Part shown: one piece after another, positions 62,709 to 64,000 of the stretch
Numbering within the stretch: the stretch's first letter is position 1
Layout: every line of letters starts with the position of its first letter
Origin: an uncultured Microscilla sp.
Lineage (GTDB): Bacteria; Bacteroidota; Bacteroidia; Cytophagales; Microscillaceae
Assembly (NCBI RefSeq): GCF_947493425.1
Contig: NZ_CANLRP010000002.1
Coordinates: 121,647 to 185,646, forward strand
DNA length: 64,000 bases
Direction of reading: 5' to 3'
Made by a program: the position numbers and the translations under genes
The notes under the pieces: model-generated
The model's input: only the letters and a program-made list of their open reading frames with translations
The model's database searches: none
Told to the model about the DNA's origin: nothing

Positions 62709-63503
62709 TTAATTTCCGTTGATCTTGATAGTGCCCCCTTTATTTCTGTATCTTTCTTTCATTTCTTTCAGCTTGCGTTGTTGGATTTTCTTAAACTGCT
62801 TGCGACTTACCTTTTTCCCTTTTTTAGGGGGAGTAATAGTACCTTTGTCTAGCTTTTTGAGATTTATCTGGGTGGCAGTGGTGGTGGTAGGCTCCGATTT
62901 TTCGCCATCGTCTTTAATTTTAATACTGCTCAGTTCCAAAACCATTCCTGGCAATTGACCATATCCACGAGGACCCGATGCCACAGGAATTTGCATCGTA
63001 AACCAAGCCTCCGCTTCTTGTTTATCAGTTTTGAGCGTAGCACGACGGCATTCATAGCCCAAAATCTTCTTAGTTTCTGCGGTGAGTTTCCACTGAAGTT
63101 TCTGAGGGGCATCTTTGATTAAAAAACGCTTGCCCAAAAAAGTACGCATGTCTACCACCTGTTGGTTGGCAATATTGTAGTATAGTTGGTCATCGTTTTC
63201 GCCTCCCGCAAATTTAATTTTGATTTGAGCCCCTCCTGCACTAAATGATTGCTCGGTGGGTTGCTCCTCTTTGCTGGGCTTGGTTGGCTTGCGATACACC
63301 GACTCTTTGTCATTGAAAAATAACTGTTTTTGTGAAGTACGGTTTTGAATTTTAGCCAATTGCTCTTTAGACAACATATTTACAATGTCGCCAGTGAGCT
63401 TTACCTTGGTTTTGGTGGTATACAAAATGCTGCCTTCATTGTTTTGGGCATTTGCCAATAAAGGGAATGAGGCAATGAGTACCAACGTTAAGATTTTTTT
63501 CAT
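62709..63503 (-). CDS. GLPGLI-family protein
   Basis: The 264-residue protein has a signal peptide (cleavage near LLANAQN). It contains the family motif as YGQLPGMVLELSS (usually GLPGLI). Upstream lie a YYNIANQQVVDMRTFLGKRFLIKD segment and KILGYECRRATL, where the Cys is conserved. The C-terminus is very basic (KKGKKVSRKQFKKIQQRKLKEMKERY). GLPGLI proteins are exported and mostly found next to outer-membrane beta-barrel proteins, as here. Function is unknown; a periplasmic partner of the barrel is plausible. Coordinates match a single clear ATG. Confidence 0.9.
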   Translation of the reverse strand: MKKILTLVLIASFPLLANAQNNEGSILYTTKTKVKLTGDIVNMLSKEQLAKIQNRTSQKQLFFNDKESVYRKPTKPSKEEQPTEQSFSAGGAQIKIKFAGGENDDQLYYNIANQQVVDMRTFLGKRFLIKDAPQKLQWKLTAETKKILGYECRRATLKTDKQEAEAWFTMQIPVASGPRGYGQLPGMVLELSSIKIKDDGEKSEPTTTTATQINLKKLDKGTITPPKKGKKVSRKQFKKIQQRKLKEMKERYRNKGGTIKINGN

Positions 63504-63733
63504 GAGAGGGTATGTGTTTTAAGTTACCTCACAAAGATAAAACCTTAAGAAGAGCCATTTTTTTAACGAAAGTTAAAGAGTGTTAAAAGATGTTAAGCAG
63601 CATAAAACATTGTTCAATTGTTTGGTGATTTTATGTGAGGGGGGGCGCTCCTTCCAGGGGACTTACGAAGCCAGGTCTTTTGCTTGTGATTTGAAGCATC
63701 GATATTTATCAGCATCTAAGCTCGACTTTAGCC

Positions 63734-64000
63734 TTATGTAGCATACATTAATGCCTGCTGCATATGCTCGAGCAAATCTTTTGATATTGTTACTTTACAC
63801 TCGCCTGTTTTTGGCGAGTGTGAAAAATTAAATTTATTCCAAAAAAGCCCCCTGGTGTAAGCCAGCGCATCACTAAAGGTTGGATACGGCTTTTTATACC
63901 AAGAAGTCTCGACAACAGGCAATTCGCCCATGAGTGCTTGCCTGTGAGCCATTAATGTGACTATAGAAAATAAGCTCATCAACGCAGGTGTTGTTCGCTC
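63734..64000 (-). mobile_element. C-terminal part of a DDE-type transposase, cut by the window edge
   Basis: The frame remains open to the last base. It reads ERTTPALMSLFSIVTLMAHR, then TFSDALAYTRGLFWNKFNFS, and ends LLEHMQQALMYAT, with a stop at 63734. This has the feel of the C-terminal end of DDE (IS701/IS4-like) transposases, as in TPALLGLFSLVTLLAH...PTFSDALALVR...CYA. The track start codon at 63982 is an internal TTG/ATG; the real gene starts outside the window. No terminal inverted repeat could be recognised in 63504-63733. Confidence 0.6.

Noticed and set aside
1..64000. tRNA or rRNA genes
   Set aside because: I looked for T-loop (GGTTCRANTCC) and rRNA-like sequences and saw none outside coding frames. 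A tRNAscan-SE run would be decisive.

Overview
This window comes from a member of the Bacteroidota, most likely a marine Cytophagales relative of Microscilla (an inference from gene content, not a database match). Supporting evidence: an 86-residue type IX secretion (T9SS) tail, a GLPGLI-family protein, carboxypeptidase-regulatory-like TonB-dependent receptors, DUF4476 proteins, an NqrF-type sodium pump subunit, promoters close to the Bacteroidota TTG...TAnnTTTG form, and a lack of Shine-Dalgarno sequences.

Layout. 1-7.3 kb holds housekeeping genes: nqrF, hutF, a TPR sensor kinase, a DUF427 protein and trmD. 7.4-13.4 kb holds siaC, a GAF/free-Met-sulfoxide reductase, a TetR regulator with its SDR target, a methyltransferase, a small membrane protein and a Crp/Fnr regulator. 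A 160-bp repeat in opposite orientations brackets the middle of this stretch. 13.4-18.3 kb holds an M28 peptidase and three adjacent secreted DUF4476 proteins, one with a Cys-rich repeat block. 18.4-19.4 kb is a ChaN-like protein. 19.7-24.7 kb is an AT-rich four-gene operon recognisable as the Qat anti-phage system (KAP ATPase, QatB, QueC-like QatC, TatD-like QatD). 24.8-31.2 kb holds three tandem DUF4140/DUF4139 (MuiA-like) paralogues plus a membrane-anchored propeller-like protein. 31.3-37.6 kb holds a lipoprotein, a membrane protein with a zinc-finger-like tail, a two-gene RHH/ORF6N unit, a peroxiredoxin-like protein and a DUF885 protein. 37.9-42.7 kb is a giant repeat-containing T9SS cargo. 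42.8-44.4 kb holds siaB and pgeF. 44.4-50.6 kb holds two near-identical TonB-dependent receptors, duplicated with their upstream regions. 50.9-55.2 kb holds a two-component system and an SBP/SpoIIE phosphatase receptor. 55.2-57.7 kb holds two TonB proteins and a LolA-like protein. 58.1-63.5 kb holds a DASS transporter, an outer-membrane beta-barrel protein and a GLPGLI protein. The right edge cuts through the C-terminal part of a DDE-type transposase.

The intergenic DNA is unusually structured. I found at least eight non-coding elements bounded by inverted repeats. Four of them have an end lying on or directly abutting the stop codon of a neighbouring gene, and several share short sequence modules. 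The best recognised system is Qat, which is already described. The least explained features are the stop-codon-anchored elements, the DUF4476 cluster with its CxCx(5)Hx(3)C repeats, and the MuiA-like triplet.
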